Source: Comamonadaceae bacterium (lineage in GTDB: Bacteria > Pseudomonadota > Gammaproteobacteria > Burkholderiales > Burkholderiaceae_C). Taken from it: 6,724 nucleotides of DNA. The number at the start of each line of letters is the position of its first letter. Position 1 is the stretch's first letter. The stretch lies in the NCBI GenBank assembly GCA_947458305.1, contig CANGZO010000130.1, forward strand, positions 1 through 6,724, read 5' to 3'. The notes under the pieces are model-generated. The model was not told the DNA's origin, did no database searches, and saw only the letters and a list, made by a program, of their open reading frames with translations. A program made the translations under genes and the position numbers. Shown here piece after piece: positions 1 to 5,395 of this stretch.

Positions 1-270
1 ATGACGGAAGCTAAAACATCCCTCAAGCGCACCTTGATTGGCAAGGTGGTCAGCGACAAGCGCGCCAAAACCGTGACCGTGCTGGTCGAGCGTCGTGTGA
101 AACACGCGCTCTACGGCAAGATCGTGGCCAAGTCGAGCAAGTACCACGCACACGACGAGACTGGTGAATACCACCTCGGTGATACCATCGAAATCACGGA
201 AAGCCGTCCGATTTCGAAGACCAAAAACTGGGTGGCGACTCGCCTGGTTCAAAAGGCTGCTGCCGTCTAA
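1..270 (+). CDS. rpsQ: 30S ribosomal protein S17
   Basis: Primary 16S rRNA-binding protein of the small ribosomal subunit, involved in early 30S assembly. The 89-residue product has the usual length for the family. It shows the typical N-terminal beta-barrel start (GKVVSDKRAKTVTVLVERR, residues 14-32) and the S17 signature GDTIEITESRPIS at residues 60-72. The window opens exactly on the ATG, so the ribosome binding site cannot be inspected, but the N-terminus MTEAKTSLKRTLIGKV looks normal for betaproteobacteria. rpsQ is usually the last gene of the S10 operon (after rplP and rpmC, which would lie to the left of this window). A strong intrinsic terminator follows 33 bp after the stop, and rplN does not follow, so the transcript appears to end here. 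Identification is very secure. Confidence 0.98.
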   Translation: MTEAKTSLKRTLIGKVVSDKRAKTVTVLVERRVKHALYGKIVAKSSKYHAHDETGEYHLGDTIEITESRPISKTKNWVATRLVQKAAAV

Positions 271-302
271 GCCCAAAAGCAAGACCTCAGCAAACTTATC
301 TG

Positions 303-333
303 AAACGACCCACAATAGTGGGTCGTTTTTTTT
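303..333 (+). terminator. Rho-independent terminator after rpsQ
   Basis: A perfect 11-bp inverted repeat (303-313 with 318-328, core ACGACCCAC/GTGGGTCGT) encloses a 4-nt AATA loop and runs straight into a T-tract at 326-333. This is a textbook intrinsic terminator and should end the ribosomal operon transcript before the peroxiredoxin gene. The stem has an A-run on its 5' side, so some activity on the other strand is possible, but no gene converges on it. Confidence 0.93.
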
Positions 334-362
334 GACTTGGCCATTTGGCCTATACACCCCTC

Positions 363-367
363 AGGAG
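363..367 (+). promoter_or_regulatory. Ribosome binding site deciding the peroxiredoxin start
   Basis: AGGAG lies 6 nt upstream of the ATG at 374. The reading frame is open much further upstream (an ATG at 164 lies inside rpsQ), but only the ATG at 374 has a Shine-Dalgarno sequence and gives a protein that begins where peroxiredoxins of this class begin. Confidence 0.85.
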
Positions 368-373
368 AATCAG

Positions 374-880
374 ATGATCAAAGTTGGTGACAAATTGCCC
401 GCCGTGACGTTGACGGAATTTGTAGAAGTTGAAGGCAATGGCTGCAGCATTGGCCCCAACCCGGTGGATGTGGCAAAAGCTGCTGCCGGCAAGACCATTG
501 CTATTTTTGCCTTGCCTGGCGCATTCACACCCACTTGCTCCGCCAAGCACGTGCCCGGTTATGTCGAACACCATGATGCTTTGAAGGCCGCTGGTGTCGA
601 TGAAATCTGGTGCGTCAGCGTGAACGATGCTTTTGTGATGGGTGCATGGGCACGAGATCAAAAGACCGGCGCCAAGGTGCGCATGTTGGGCGATGGCAGC
701 GCTGATTTCACGAAAGGCACAGGCCTGACCTTGGACCTGACCGCACGCGGCATGGGTTTGCGCAGCAACCGTTACTCAATGCTGGTCAAAGACGGCGCCG
801 TCTCTGTGTTGAACGTGGAAGGCCCAGGAAAATTTGAAGTCAGCGATGCGGCCACCTTGTTGGCACAAGCCAAAGGCTAA
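374..880 (+). CDS. Prx5-type peroxiredoxin
   Basis: Cytosolic thiol peroxidase of the AhpC/TSA superfamily, Prx5 class, expected to reduce H2O2 and organic hydroperoxides with a small-thiol or glutaredoxin/thioredoxin reductant. The product is 168 residues. The active-site segment PGAFTPTCSAKHVPGY (residues 48-63) carries the peroxidatic Cys55 with the conserved Pro and Thr of the PxxxTxxC motif, and the second active-site Arg is in GLRSNRYSMLV near residues 131-141. Other cysteines are C24 and C80; C80 sits in the CVSVND strand typical of this class. Whether a resolving cysteine is used is not clear from sequence. The gene is monocistronic: a terminator lies on each side. There is no fused glutaredoxin domain. 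Start chosen from the AGGAG ribosome binding site. Confidence 0.95.
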   Translation: MIKVGDKLPAVTLTEFVEVEGNGCSIGPNPVDVAKAAAGKTIAIFALPGAFTPTCSAKHVPGYVEHHDALKAAGVDEIWCVSVNDAFVMGAWARDQKTGAKVRMLGDGSADFTKGTGLTLDLTARGMGLRSNRYSMLVKDGAVSVLNVEGPGKFEVSDAATLLAQAKG

Positions 881-894
881 TCCGAGCTGAAATC

Positions 895-923
895 AAAAAA
901 AGGGACCACGGGGTCCCTTTTTT
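895..923. terminator. Bidirectional intrinsic terminator between convergent genes
   Basis: GGGACC (902-907) pairs with GGTCCC (912-917) around an ACGG loop, flanked by an A-run (895-901) on one side and a T-run (918-923) on the other. Read on either strand it gives a GC-rich stem followed by U residues, so it can end both the peroxiredoxin transcript (+, stop 15 nt away) and the b561-GNAT transcript (-, stop about 46 nt away). Confidence 0.9.
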
Positions 924-927
924 GATG

Positions 928-959
928 GATGCAAAGAAGCATCAAAACGCTGGAGCGTT
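928..959 (-). repeat. Two small tandem inverted repeats in the GNAT 3' region
   Basis: Between the acetyltransferase stop and the bidirectional terminator lie two further short stem-loops. AACGC (946-950)/GCGTT (955-959) has a 4-nt loop, and GATGC (928-932)/GCATC (939-943) has a 6-nt loop. On the minus strand the first is followed by TTTTG, so it may be a weak extra terminator or a 3'-end stabilising hairpin. Each stem is only 5 bp, so chance remains possible. Confidence 0.35.
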
Positions 960-969
960 CAGAGTCCTC

Positions 970-1476
970 TCACTCGATCTCCACCTTGAGGTAATGCGCA
1001 CCGGCATAGGGGTTGTGATAGTAGGGCGGGATCTCTTCAAATCCAAGGTCTTCATACAGCGCACGGGCTGACTCCATGTCGTCCAAAGTGTCCAACAAAA
1101 CGCAGCTGTAGTCGGCATGCCGCGCGGCATCCAAAATGGCTTCGGTCAACAAACGACCGAGTCCTTGACCGCGAAAAGCCGGGCGAACATACAAGCGTTT
1201 CATCTCGGCTGCATTGGCATAGTCTGAGCTGTCGAGCGGGCGCAAAGCACAACAACCCGCCGGCTCACCATCGACAAAAGCCAAAACCAAGGCGCCTCGC
1301 GGTGCTGTGTACTCGCCAGGCAGTTCAGCCAGCTCTTTCTCGAAATCTTGAAAAGCCAAATCCACTTGGAGAGAAGCGGCATAGTCCATAAAAAGTGCAC
1401 GGGTCTGCACCCAATCTTGTTGGGACGATGGCGCGCGCAGCAAAATGGAAGGCAAAGCAGAAGGCAAGGGCTTCAT
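970..1476 (-). CDS. GNAT family N-acetyltransferase
   Basis: Predicted acetyl-CoA-dependent acetyltransferase of the GNAT fold, cytosolic; the acceptor substrate is not identifiable. The product is 168 residues, a full single-domain length. Motif A is clear: EMKRLYVRPAFRGQGLGRLL (residues 91-110), with the acetyl-CoA pyrophosphate-binding loop RGQGLG at 102-107. Motif B is ALYEDLGFEEI (139-149), with the tyrosine that commonly acts near the thiolate. The C-terminus (YYHNPYAGAHYLKVEIE) resembles many uncharacterised proteobacterial GNATs. The ATG at 1476 is the first start after an in-frame TGA two codons upstream; no good Shine-Dalgarno is visible. It begins 32 nt after the b561 stop, so it is probably the second gene of that transcript. 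Confidence 0.9.
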   Translation of the reverse strand: MKPLPSALPSILLRAPSSQQDWVQTRALFMDYAASLQVDLAFQDFEKELAELPGEYTAPRGALVLAFVDGEPAGCCALRPLDSSDYANAAEMKRLYVRPAFRGQGLGRLLTEAILDAARHADYSCVLLDTLDDMESARALYEDLGFEEIPPYYHNPYAGAHYLKVEIE

Positions 1477-1508
1477 CCAAAGTCAAAAATGACAGTGTAA
1501 AGCCGAAA

Positions 1509-2168
1509 TCAAGGTCGGATGGTGACCAGAAAATAGACGGCCAAAGCAGACAAGATCAACAAAACCAAGGCCAAGAGCCGTTGTGCAGCATGGTCTTTCG
1601 ACGCTGTGACGGGTTCTGGGAGCGATTTGTCACCGTGCAACATGGCGGGCACCAAGGAGACCTTCTTCTTAAAGCGGTACCAAACCAGTGCCGACAGATG
1701 CAAAATCACCAGCGCCATCACCAACGATTGGCCCCAGTCTTTGTGCCAAGACGTGGCCCATGACACCCAGCGACCAGATACCAAAAAAGACAATGGCCCG
1801 ACATTGGCAATCTCATCATCGCTGACCAAGCCGGTGGCCACTTGCAACGTCAGAACCATCATCAAGAAAACAACAGACCACGAACCCAAGGGGTTGTGCC
1901 CTGCCCAGCGAAGCAGCGAGCGGCCTTGCAAGTACGCCGCCACAGAAGCTGGGTGAAGGGGAAACTGAGCCCAGCGAGACCAGTGGCCACCCACCAAGCC
2001 CCAAGCCAATCTGAAAAGCAAAAGCGTCAAAACGGCAAAGCCAAAGCGGAAGTGCCAAACCATGGCATTGCCGCCCAACTCGGCCGAGACAAACAAACCC
2101 AACACACAAAGGGCCAGAGCCCCATGGAAAACGCGGGTGGGCAAATCCCAAATGCGAACAGTGACCAT
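1509..2168 (-). CDS. Cytochrome b561-type membrane haem protein
   Basis: Predicted inner-membrane di-haem b-type cytochrome of the prokaryotic b561/cytochrome b family, which usually moves electrons from the quinol pool to a periplasmic cytochrome c or other acceptor. The product is 219 residues with about four core hydrophobic segments (roughly 13-30, 38-60, 97-115, 146-164) and a further one at 197-216. Candidate haem ligands are H15 (LPTRVFH), H39 (WHFRFGF), H142 (SWHKDWG) and H157 (VILH). The GHNPLGSW motif (90-97) is typical of the subgroup that partners c-type cytochromes. The start at 2168 gives the family-typical MVTVRIWDLPTRVFH; the frame is open to 2417, but that extension runs through the cytochrome c' gene and is not believable. 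It is divergent from cytochrome c' and followed closely by the GNAT gene. Electron-transfer partnership is inferred from position. Confidence 0.93.
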   Translation of the reverse strand: MVTVRIWDLPTRVFHGALALCVLGLFVSAELGGNAMVWHFRFGFAVLTLLLFRLAWGLVGGHWSRWAQFPLHPASVAAYLQGRSLLRWAGHNPLGSWSVVFLMMVLTLQVATGLVSDDEIANVGPLSFLVSGRWVSWATSWHKDWGQSLVMALVILHLSALVWYRFKKKVSLVPAMLHGDKSLPEPVTASKDHAAQRLLALVLLILSALAVYFLVTIRP

Positions 2169-2198
2169 GGACACTTTCAAAGGTGCAAAGATGAAGGA

Positions 2199-2204
2199 AT
2201 TATG
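2199..2204 (-). promoter_or_regulatory. Candidate -10 element for the b561 gene
   Basis: On the minus strand this reads CATAAT, 5 of 6 matches to the sigma-70 -10 consensus, preceded by CG and placed about 30 nt upstream of the start codon. No convincing -35 element is seen 16-18 bp further upstream, so the promoter may depend on an activator. Tentative. Confidence 0.3.
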
Positions 2205-2232
2205 CGAGACTGGGTCAGCATAAACCTTATGC
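2200..2232. promoter_or_regulatory. Possible operator: three GCATAA half-sites in the b561/c' divergent region
   Basis: A perfect inverted repeat GCATAA-ACC-TTATGC occupies 2218-2232, and a third copy of the half-site (TTATGC) lies at 2200-2205, itself facing the 2218 copy across 12 bp. All three sit in the 91-bp gap between two divergent redox genes, where a shared regulator would be expected to bind. I do not recognise a clear FNR/DNR box (TTGAT-N4-ATCAA type). Resemblance to the ATGC-containing NsrR site is only partial. One half-site overlaps the candidate -10 of b561. Confidence 0.4.
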
Positions 2233-2259
2233 AGCCGTTTCAACTGATCGGAGTCAAAC

Positions 2260-2712
2260 ATGAAACACACATTGAGCATCGTCGGCACACTGCTGGCCAT
2301 CACCCTGGCCGTTCCAGCACAGGCACAGTTTGCCAAGCCTGAAGACGCCATCAAATACCGCAAAGCCAGCTTCAACGTGATGGCGGCACACTTCGGCCGG
2401 GTGGGCGCCATGGCCAATGGCAGGACGCCCTACGATGCCAAGCTGGCTCAGGAGAATGCAGAAATCGCAGCGGTCATGGCCAAATTGCCATGGGCTGCGT
2501 TCGGTGAAGGCACAGACAAAGGCGACACACGCGCCAAGCCTGAAATCTGGAAAGAAGCGGCCAAATACAAAGAGGCCTCAGACAAGATGCAAGCCGAAAT
2601 GGCCAAGCTCAATACGGCTGCCAGAGCAGGCAACATCGACGCGCTCAAAGTGGCATTTGGCCCGGCAGCCGCATCGTGCAAAGCCTGTCACGACGTATTC
2701 CGCAAGGACTGA
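2260..2712 (+). CDS. cycP: Cytochrome c' (periplasmic, class II cytochrome c)
   Basis: Periplasmic four-helix-bundle haem protein that binds NO and CO and is linked to NO tolerance in several proteobacteria. The precursor has 150 residues with a Sec signal peptide (residues 1-22, cleavage expected after VPAQA, leaving QFAKPED at the mature N-terminus). The mature chain is about 128 residues, normal for the family. The haem motif CKACH is at precursor 140-144, near the C-terminus as in class II cytochromes, followed by the conserved Arg148 (CHDVFR). The conserved YR pair is at mature 11-12. The distal-pocket position, aligned by eye to Alcaligenes cytochrome c' Leu16, is Phe here (mature F16). 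The start has GGAG at 2250-2253, 6 nt upstream. It is divergent from b561, a plausible electron donor, and convergent with the thioredoxin lipoprotein gene. Confidence 0.96.
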   Translation: MKHTLSIVGTLLAITLAVPAQAQFAKPEDAIKYRKASFNVMAAHFGRVGAMANGRTPYDAKLAQENAEIAAVMAKLPWAAFGEGTDKGDTRAKPEIWKEAAKYKEASDKMQAEMAKLNTAARAGNIDALKVAFGPAAASCKACHDVFRKD

Positions 2713-2739
2713 CAGCGTTTGAAGGTTCGGGTGGGGCTC

Positions 2740-2764
2740 AAAAGGGCTGAATGAAGTTGCCCTT
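2740..2764 (-). terminator. Possible weak terminator for the thioredoxin gene unit
   Basis: AAGGGC (2742-2747) and GCCCTT (2759-2764) form a 6-bp stem with an 11-nt loop. Read on the minus strand, the stem is followed by a short TTTT. It lies about 40 nt past the stop of the thioredoxin lipoprotein gene in a convergent gap. The long loop and short U-tract make it a weak candidate. No terminator is seen for the cytochrome c' side. Confidence 0.35.
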
Positions 2765-2803
2765 GTCCGTCAAATGGAAGACAGAGTCCCCCAAAGAACT
2801 GCA

Positions 2804-3331
2804 TCAAGATTCGGCCAACAATTTGTCGATGAGCTGGTGCAGCTCCACAAAGTCGGGTGTGCCGACAAAACGCTTGACGATCTGGCCACGCTTGTTCACC
2901 AAAAAGGTGGTCGGCGTGAGCTTCACATCACCCCATGCACGCGCAACAGCCCCTGTGTTGTCGATGGCCACTTTGAAGGGCAGTTGCCGCGATTGCGCAA
3001 AGTTCACCACATAGCTCGGTGGGTCATAGCTCATGGCCACGGCCACCGTGTCAAAGCCACGTGCTTTGAATTTTTCGTGTGTCGCCATCAAATCGGGCAT
3101 TTCGGCCACACAGGAGGTGCAGCTGGTGGCCCAAAAGTTGATCAAAGCCACTTGACCCTTCAACTGCTGCGAACTCAGGGTAGAGCCGTCCAGCAGCACA
3201 AAAGAAGACTCAGGGGCTTGTTCTGCGGCACATCCCAAAAGTAGCCAGCTCAGCCCCAGTGCACCCACACCATTGAGCAAGCGATGCCACAAAGGCCGCA
3301 GATTCACAAAGGGCAAACTGTTCGTTTTCAT
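2804..3331 (-). CDS. TlpA/ResA-like thioredoxin-fold lipoprotein
   Basis: Predicted membrane-anchored periplasmic thiol-disulfide oxidoreductase of the TlpA/ResA/AhpC-TSA-like family. The product is 175 residues. A hydrophobic stretch at about 21-33 ends in a lipobox LLGC with lipidated Cys34, after a rather long basic n-region of about 20 residues. The thioredoxin active site is WATSCTSC (67-74, catalytic C71 and C74), followed by EMPDL as in TlpA proteins. The cis-proline is P140 in LTPTTFLV, and the central strand-helix elements are intact. Such proteins commonly reduce apocytochrome c cysteines or other periplasmic disulfides. Cytochrome c' lies next door but on the opposite strand, so a functional link is only suggestive. 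The start at 3331 is preferred because longer versions reach into the hydrolase gene; no clear Shine-Dalgarno is seen. It lies 38 nt after the hydrolase stop. Confidence 0.92.
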   Translation of the reverse strand: MKTNSLPFVNLRPLWHRLLNGVGALGLSWLLLGCAAEQAPESSFVLLDGSTLSSQQLKGQVALINFWATSCTSCVAEMPDLMATHEKFKARGFDTVAVAMSYDPPSYVVNFAQSRQLPFKVAIDNTGAVARAWGDVKLTPTTFLVNKRGQIVKRFVGTPDFVELHQLIDKLLAES

Positions 3332-3350
3332 GGCTGAAAGTTTAAACCGT

Positions 3351-3366
3351 TCGATGTGCGCATCGA
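3351..3366. repeat. Intercistronic inverted repeat between hydrolase and thioredoxin genes
   Basis: TCGATG (3351-3356) and CATCGA (3361-3366) form a perfect 6-bp stem with a 4-nt loop inside the 38-nt gap. No T-run follows on the minus strand, so it is not a normal terminator. It could be an mRNA processing or stability hairpin, an operator, or chance. Confidence 0.35.
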
Positions 3367-3369
3367 CAT

Positions 3370-4098
3370 TCAAACCACCGACAACAGGTGCGCTAAAAGG
3401 CCTTCCGGATCGCTCACCATGGGGTCGTGACCGGTGGCCATGTTCACCACACGAGAGCCCGGCAGCCAAGCGCCATCCCAAAACTTGGGGTCGACCATGC
3501 GCTGGCGGCTGACATCGATGGTCCCTAAAGTGGGTGACGTGCAGTTGATGAAGGTGCGCGGTACGCTGCCGACACGCTGTGGATCAAACGCCAGCACTTG
3601 GGTGTAAGGGCCACCCGGGTGTGGTGTTTGACGCCTTGAAACCCAGGCGTGGTCTTCATCACTCAGACCAAACACTGAAGGGTCGGGTGCCGGAAATGCA
3701 TTCAAAGGATCGGCTTGCGCTGCAGCCAATCGAGCATTGCGCGTGGCGCTGGCATGCGTGCTGCTCCAGCTTTCGCCGGGTTTGGGCAACACCGCATCCA
3801 GGTACACCAGATGGCGCAAACGATCAGGTCTGCGGTCTGCAACGGCGGTACCCAACATGCCGGCATATGAATGCACCACCAAGATCACGTCATGCAGTTC
3901 TTCGGCGTCCATGGCCGCCATCACGTCTGTGATGTGAGTTTCCAAGTCGATATGGGGGTGCAACAGGTGTGCCCGCTCACCCACTCCGGTCAGGGTGACA
4001 GCATGGGCGCGGTGTCCAGCAGCCATCAGGCCGGGCAAGACACGTTGCCAACACCAAGCCCCGTGCCAAGCGCCATGCACCAACAAAAAGTGAGCCAT
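3370..4098 (-). CDS. Alpha/beta-fold hydrolase (esterase family)
   Basis: Predicted cytosolic alpha/beta hydrolase of the small-esterase/hydroxynitrile-lyase-like group; the substrate is unknown. The product is 242 residues, normal for a single catalytic domain with a short cap. The N-terminal oxyanion-hole segment is FLLVHGAWHGAWCW (4-17). The nucleophile elbow is LVVHSYAGM (73-81) with Ser77. The likely catalytic His is H224 in MATGHDPM. The acidic residue cannot be assigned with confidence. The usual GxSxG elbow is degenerate: Val75 and Ala79 replace the two glycines. Start: ATG at 4098 overlaps the CoA-transferase stop by one nucleotide (TGATG), indicating translational coupling; a TTG one codon earlier is possible but less likely. 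Pairing with a CaiB-type enzyme suggests action on an ester or a thioester/acid from the same pathway, which is inference only. Confidence 0.9.
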   Translation of the reverse strand: MAHFLLVHGAWHGAWCWQRVLPGLMAAGHRAHAVTLTGVGERAHLLHPHIDLETHITDVMAAMDAEELHDVILVVHSYAGMLGTAVADRRPDRLRHLVYLDAVLPKPGESWSSTHASATRNARLAAAQADPLNAFPAPDPSVFGLSDEDHAWVSRRQTPHPGGPYTQVLAFDPQRVGSVPRTFINCTSPTLGTIDVSRQRMVDPKFWDGAWLPGSRVVNMATGHDPMVSDPEGLLAHLLSVV

Positions 4099-5342
4099 CA
4101 AATCACCCCTTTGCCGCGCAGCGCACCTTGTCGTTCAGCGTCCCAACCCAAAACCTCGCTCAGCACTTCTGCGGTGTGCTGCCCCAACATGGGCGGCGGC
4201 AAGTCTTGGCGTACAGGTGTCAGGCTCATCTTGATGGGGCTTGCCACCAACTGCAGGTCGGCCTTGACGGGGTGTTGCCATGTTTGCACCATGCCACGGG
4301 CCTGGATTTGCGGGTCGACAAACACCTCTCCCAAAGTGTTGATGGCACCGCAGGGCACTTTGGCCGCTTCCAGTGCCGCCAGCCAATCGGCTTTGGTGCG
4401 GGTTTTCATGATGCCCTCGAGCAAGGGCACCAACACATCGCGGTGTCGCACGCGCTCAGTGTTCAGGGCATAGCGCGGGTCTTTGGCCAAATCTGGAACG
4501 CCCGCCACCGCGCAAAACTTGGCAAACTGACCGTCGTTGCCCACGGCCAAGATCAGGTGATCCCGAGTGCCTGGTGCCGCATCGGCGGGCGGCATCACTT
4601 CAAACACCTGGTAGGGCACGATGTTTTGGTGCGCATTGCCAGCCCGGCCCGGCACTTTGCCACTGACCAAGTAGTTGGAACCCAAATTGGCCAGCATGGC
4701 CACCTGGGTGTCGAGCAAGGCCATGTCCACGTGTTGGCCTTGGCCTGTGCTTTCGGCGTGCCGCAGGGCCGCCAAGATGGCCACGGTGGCATACATGCCG
4801 GTGAACAAATCGGCCACCGCAACCCCCACTTTTTGGGGACCACCACCCAGATCGTCTCGTTCACCCGTGACGCTCATCAGGCCACCGATGCCTTGCACCG
4901 CATAGTCATAACCTGCCCGTTCGCTGTAGGGCCCGGTCTGGCCAAACCCGGTCACACTGCAATACACCAACTTGGGGTTCAAGGCGCTCATGCTGGCATA
5001 GTCCAAACCATACCGGGCCATGTCGCCCACCTTGAAGTTTTCTACAAACACATCGCAATGGCGCACCAGTTCGCGGATCAGGGCTTGCCCCTCGGGCTGA
5101 GCGATGTCACAGGTCACCGAACGCTTGTTGCGGTTGGCGCCCAGGTAATAAGCCGCTTCGGCCGTGTTCTGGCCTTGTGAATCTTTCAAAAACGGAGGGC
5201 CCCAGGTGCGGGTGTCATCGCCTGAGCCGGGGCGCTCGATCTTGATCACATCGGCCCCCAAGTCGGCCAAAGTCTGGGTGCACCAAGGGCCCGCGAGGAC
5301 GCGGGAGAGGTCGAGAACGCGGATGCCATCGAGTGAATTCAT
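4098..5342 (-). CDS. CaiB/BaiF family (class III) CoA-transferase
   Basis: Predicted cytosolic family III CoA-transferase, moving CoA between acyl-CoA and a free carboxylic acid through enzyme-bound anhydride intermediates; the acid is not identifiable. The product is 414 residues, typical for the family. Hallmarks are LDGIRVLDLSRVLAGP (4-19), the LGADVIKIERPGSGDDTR region (28-45), NRNKRSV (70-76), ENF (101-103) and TGFGQTGPY (131-139). GYDYAVQGIGGLMS (144-157) contains Asp146, the expected catalytic aspartate corresponding to that of formyl-CoA transferase. Start: MNSLDGIRVLDL at 5342 matches the usual family N-terminus; ATG at 5351 (three residues longer) is equally possible because neither has a well-spaced Shine-Dalgarno. 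It is first in a likely operon with the hydrolase and thioredoxin genes, and divergent from the lipoprotein gene. Confidence 0.94.
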   Translation of the reverse strand: MNSLDGIRVLDLSRVLAGPWCTQTLADLGADVIKIERPGSGDDTRTWGPPFLKDSQGQNTAEAAYYLGANRNKRSVTCDIAQPEGQALIRELVRHCDVFVENFKVGDMARYGLDYASMSALNPKLVYCSVTGFGQTGPYSERAGYDYAVQGIGGLMSVTGERDDLGGGPQKVGVAVADLFTGMYATVAILAALRHAESTGQGQHVDMALLDTQVAMLANLGSNYLVSGKVPGRAGNAHQNIVPYQVFEVMPPADAAPGTRDHLILAVGNDGQFAKFCAVAGVPDLAKDPRYALNTERVRHRDVLVPLLEGIMKTRTKADWLAALEAAKVPCGAINTLGEVFVDPQIQARGMVQTWQHPVKADLQLVASPIKMSLTPVRQDLPPPMLGQHTAEVLSEVLGWDAERQGALRGKGVI

Positions 5343-5395
5343 GGCTGACATTGTCACCAAAAGCCGATGCCCCCGCTGATCAGGATAATCACCCC

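Noticed and set aside
332..356. Promoter-like TTGACT and TATACA ahead of the peroxiredoxin gene
   Set aside because: The spacer is only 13 bp and the implied transcript would start inside the ribosome binding site; the TTGACT also overlaps the terminator T-tract.
164..373. N-terminal extension of the peroxiredoxin into rpsQ
   Set aside because: It would overlap rpsQ and the terminator. The ATG at 374 has an AGGAG site and gives a normal-length enzyme.
2188..2210. NsrR-like site upstream of cytochrome c'
   Set aside because: Only about half of the positions of the inverted ATGC-containing consensus agree, mainly GATG on the left and ATGC on the right. This is too weak to call, so it is recorded only as a possible relation of the GCATAA half-sites.
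1842..2342. Plus-strand open frame of 166 codons opposite b561 and running into the cytochrome c' start
   Set aside because: It is antisense to a gene with clear transmembrane and haem-ligand features, overlaps cytochrome c' in another frame, and shows no domain or ribosome binding site.
2169..2417. 83-residue N-terminal extension of the b561 protein
   Set aside because: It crosses the divergent promoter region and the start of cytochrome c'. The family-typical N-terminus begins at 2168.
4128..5180. Plus-strand open frame of 350 codons opposite the CoA-transferase gene
   Set aside because: The composition is typical of antisense to a G+C-rich gene (many His, Gln, Gly), there is no ribosome binding site or recognisable domain, and the opposite strand encodes a complete CaiB-family protein.
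5376..5383. 8-bp palindrome CTGATCAG before the lipoprotein gene
   Set aside because: Short enough to occur by chance, it overlaps the Shine-Dalgarno region, and no second copy was noticed.
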